A DNA stretch of 64,000 nucleotides from Gavia stellata. Lineage: Eukaryota > Chordata > Aves > Gaviiformes > Gaviidae. A program made the position numbers and the translations under genes. Where the stretch lies: positions 1,615,208-1,679,207 of the forward strand of contig NC_082619.1 of assembly GCF_030936135.1 (NCBI RefSeq). The letters run 5' to 3'. Shown piece after piece: positions 62,501-64,000 of the stretch (the stretch's first letter is position 1; the number at the start of each line of letters is the position of its first letter). The notes beneath the pieces were generated by a model. That model was not told the DNA's origin. It searched no databases and saw only the letters and a program-made list of their open reading frames with translations.

Positions 62501-63660
62501 CCCTGCTTACAGGGGGCTCGAGCCGCGGCCTGGACTGCAAAGCGCCCGGGACTCCAGGGCACTGGCCGGGCCCTGACTTACAGGGCAGCCCTGGTCCCAA
62601 AGGCCCACGGAGGCTCCTTCTCTCCGATTCAGGGGCACCCTGACCCGCACCCCGCTAACGTGGCGGTCACCCCACACAGGCTGCCAGCTGAGCACAAAGG
62701 CTCCCAGACCCAGACCCCGATTACAGGCGGGTCGACACCCAGGGAGCCAGAGAGCTTGGCCTTCCCCCGCAGCAACAGGAACAAGACTCAACAGCCAGGC
62801 AGTGGAGCTTCACGGCCAAAGGCCGGGGGGCCGGGGCCCCAGCCCCGAGAACAGGGGGGGCACACGCCCGGCCCCACACATCCTGGCCCCACGCCTCTGA
62901 AAGGCTGGGGCCAGGGGCACCCGCCTGCTTACAGGGGGTCCCTTCCAAGCACGGGGGGCACACGCAGCCCTGCTTACAGGGCGGCCCCCCTCGGCTCGGC
63001 ACGCACTCCCAACAAGCCCCACGGAGCCCGAGGCTCCGACCCGCGCCCGAGTTACGGGCTGGCCATCCTGGCTGCAGCACAACACCACATCTTCAGGAGC
63101 CCAGGGAGAGACCTCGACCCCAACCGCGGGGAGGTCGCCCCAGCCAAAAGCAGCGCCAAAGGCGGGACTGCGCCCTCCGGCACAGCGCTTCCTCAACCTG
63201 CACCCTCTAAAGGGCGAGGGAGGGCTCGTTCCTGTTGGCTGTCTAAAGGAGCCTCCCCAGCCCTGCTTACAGGGAGGTCGGGCTGCTCCTGGGGACAGAG
63301 GGCTCCACAGCTTGTGACACACACCCTGACTCCAGGGGGTCACGCAGGACAGGCCACCAGCAGGCAGAAAGCCGCGGGGCCAGAGGAGGGGGACAGGGAA
63401 AGGGCCCTCCCCTGCCTACAGGGTGGTCTTGGGGTCCAGAGAGCTCCATTTCCCCCTCGGGTGCGGAGATGGTGGCTCTCACCCTCCTTACAGGGTCGCC
63501 CCTCTCTCTGGGCAGCCAAACCATGGGGCAACATGGCAAAAGGCCAAAGAAAAGACCGAGCCCTGGTTACAGGGAGGTCACCCAGTGCAATGCCAGCCAA
63601 GGGCACCAAAGGTGCTGGTGACACCCTTGTGTGACCACAGCCCCGGTGACAGGGGGGTTC
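62501..63660. repeat. Degenerate GC-rich minisatellite with palindromic core
   Basis: A core close to CCCTGCTTACAGGGNGGTC recurs at about 62501, 62571, 62713, 62841, 62921, 62967, 63045, 63261, 63322, 63409, 63481, 63561 and 63641, mostly 60-90 bases apart. CCCTG and CAGGG form an inverted repeat in each core, while the sequence between cores is poorly conserved. A 523-codon open frame (62063-63634, +) runs through it, but this is expected in stop-poor GC-rich repeats. Confidence 0.75.
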
Positions 63661-63670
63661 CTTTGCCCAG

Positions 63671-64000
63671 AGTGCCTTTCTCTTCCCTCCCCTTCAGTCT
63701 CCCGGCCTTCCTCCGCTCCTCTTCTCCTTCGCTCTTGCCTCGCGGTGCCACACGATGGATGCCGCCTCTGCCCGCTCCTCCAGCTTCTACACCGGCCGGA
63801 GGACGTGGTCAGGACCGAGAGGGACGCCGGGCCCGGAGGGAGCTCTCGCGGCACCCCCGGCCCCGCCCGTCCTCCCGCCCCTACCCGCTACGCCCACCCG
63901 CTTACCACCGCCCCCTCCCCGGAAAACCCTCCCAGATCGGCTTTTCTCACCGAAGTGGGGCCCCGGTGCTCCCTGCAGGGACGAGTGCTGTGGGCGCTCT
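63671..64000. promoter_or_regulatory. CpG-rich unit B, second copy, runs off the window
   Basis: This is the second copy of the unit at 62062, about 1.6 kb to the right and in the same orientation. It has the same block order and again a - strand donor-like sequence (TTCG then GTGAGAAAAG, GT at 63950-63949). Divergence between copies is substantial, so the duplication is not recent. The array may continue beyond 64000. Confidence 0.5.

Noticed and set aside
1-64000. CRISPR arrays, insertion sequences, operons or other prokaryotic systems
   Set aside because: The sequence is vertebrate nuclear DNA with spliced genes; none of the repeats has CRISPR spacing or identity.

Overview
This window is vertebrate nuclear DNA, most likely from a bird. 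It has two intron-containing genes with canonical GT/AG splice sites, no prokaryotic features, and very few recognisable interspersed repeats. The genes are the dopamine D2 receptor (DRD2, + strand, coding exons 14370-21739) and the ankyrin-repeat kinase ANKK1 (- strand, coding exons 50423-59332). They face each other tail to tail, the same linked pair known from the human TTC12-ANKK1-DRD2 block. The D2 protein has sauropsid-type residues in the third intracellular loop. Its compact introns, and the single clear CR1-like LINE fragment, fit a bird better than a turtle or crocodilian. The species cannot be named from this window.

Layout. 1-14338 has no coding exon and is taken as DRD2 intron 1 (or 5' flank). 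It holds a small exact tandem duplication, a GGAA-rich tract and an AT-rich block resembling a conserved element. 14339-23180 carries seven coding exons of DRD2 and its 3' UTR; exon 6 is the 87-nt cassette that separates the long and short isoforms. 23181-49864 is about 27 kb of intergenic DNA with no recognisable protein gene. It contains a compact CpG island (about 28.15-28.63 kb), a 43-bp tandem duplication, three poly-C runs, an old CR1 3' end and several AT-rich blocks that could be enhancers. 49865-59362 is ANKK1: eight coding exons encode a 783-residue RIPK-type kinase with 12 ankyrin repeats. 62.0-64.0 kb is a very GC-rich segment. A roughly 320-bp CpG-rich unit there occurs twice, about 1.6 kb apart, flanking a degenerate minisatellite with a palindromic core. 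Both copies carry a strong splice-donor-like sequence on the - strand, so they could be duplicated first exons or promoters for the - strand gene downstream, ANKK1.

Functionally, D2 is a Gi/o-coupled receptor of dopaminergic neurons. ANKK1 is its genomic neighbour and is linked in human genetics through the TaqIA variant; no direct biochemical partnership can be read from the DNA. Both reading frames are intact after splicing (445 and 783 codons). Coding coordinates were derived by hand from splice consensus, phase and remembered human homologues, so they are firm for the coding exons. UTR ends, intron 1 and all regulatory calls are inferences.
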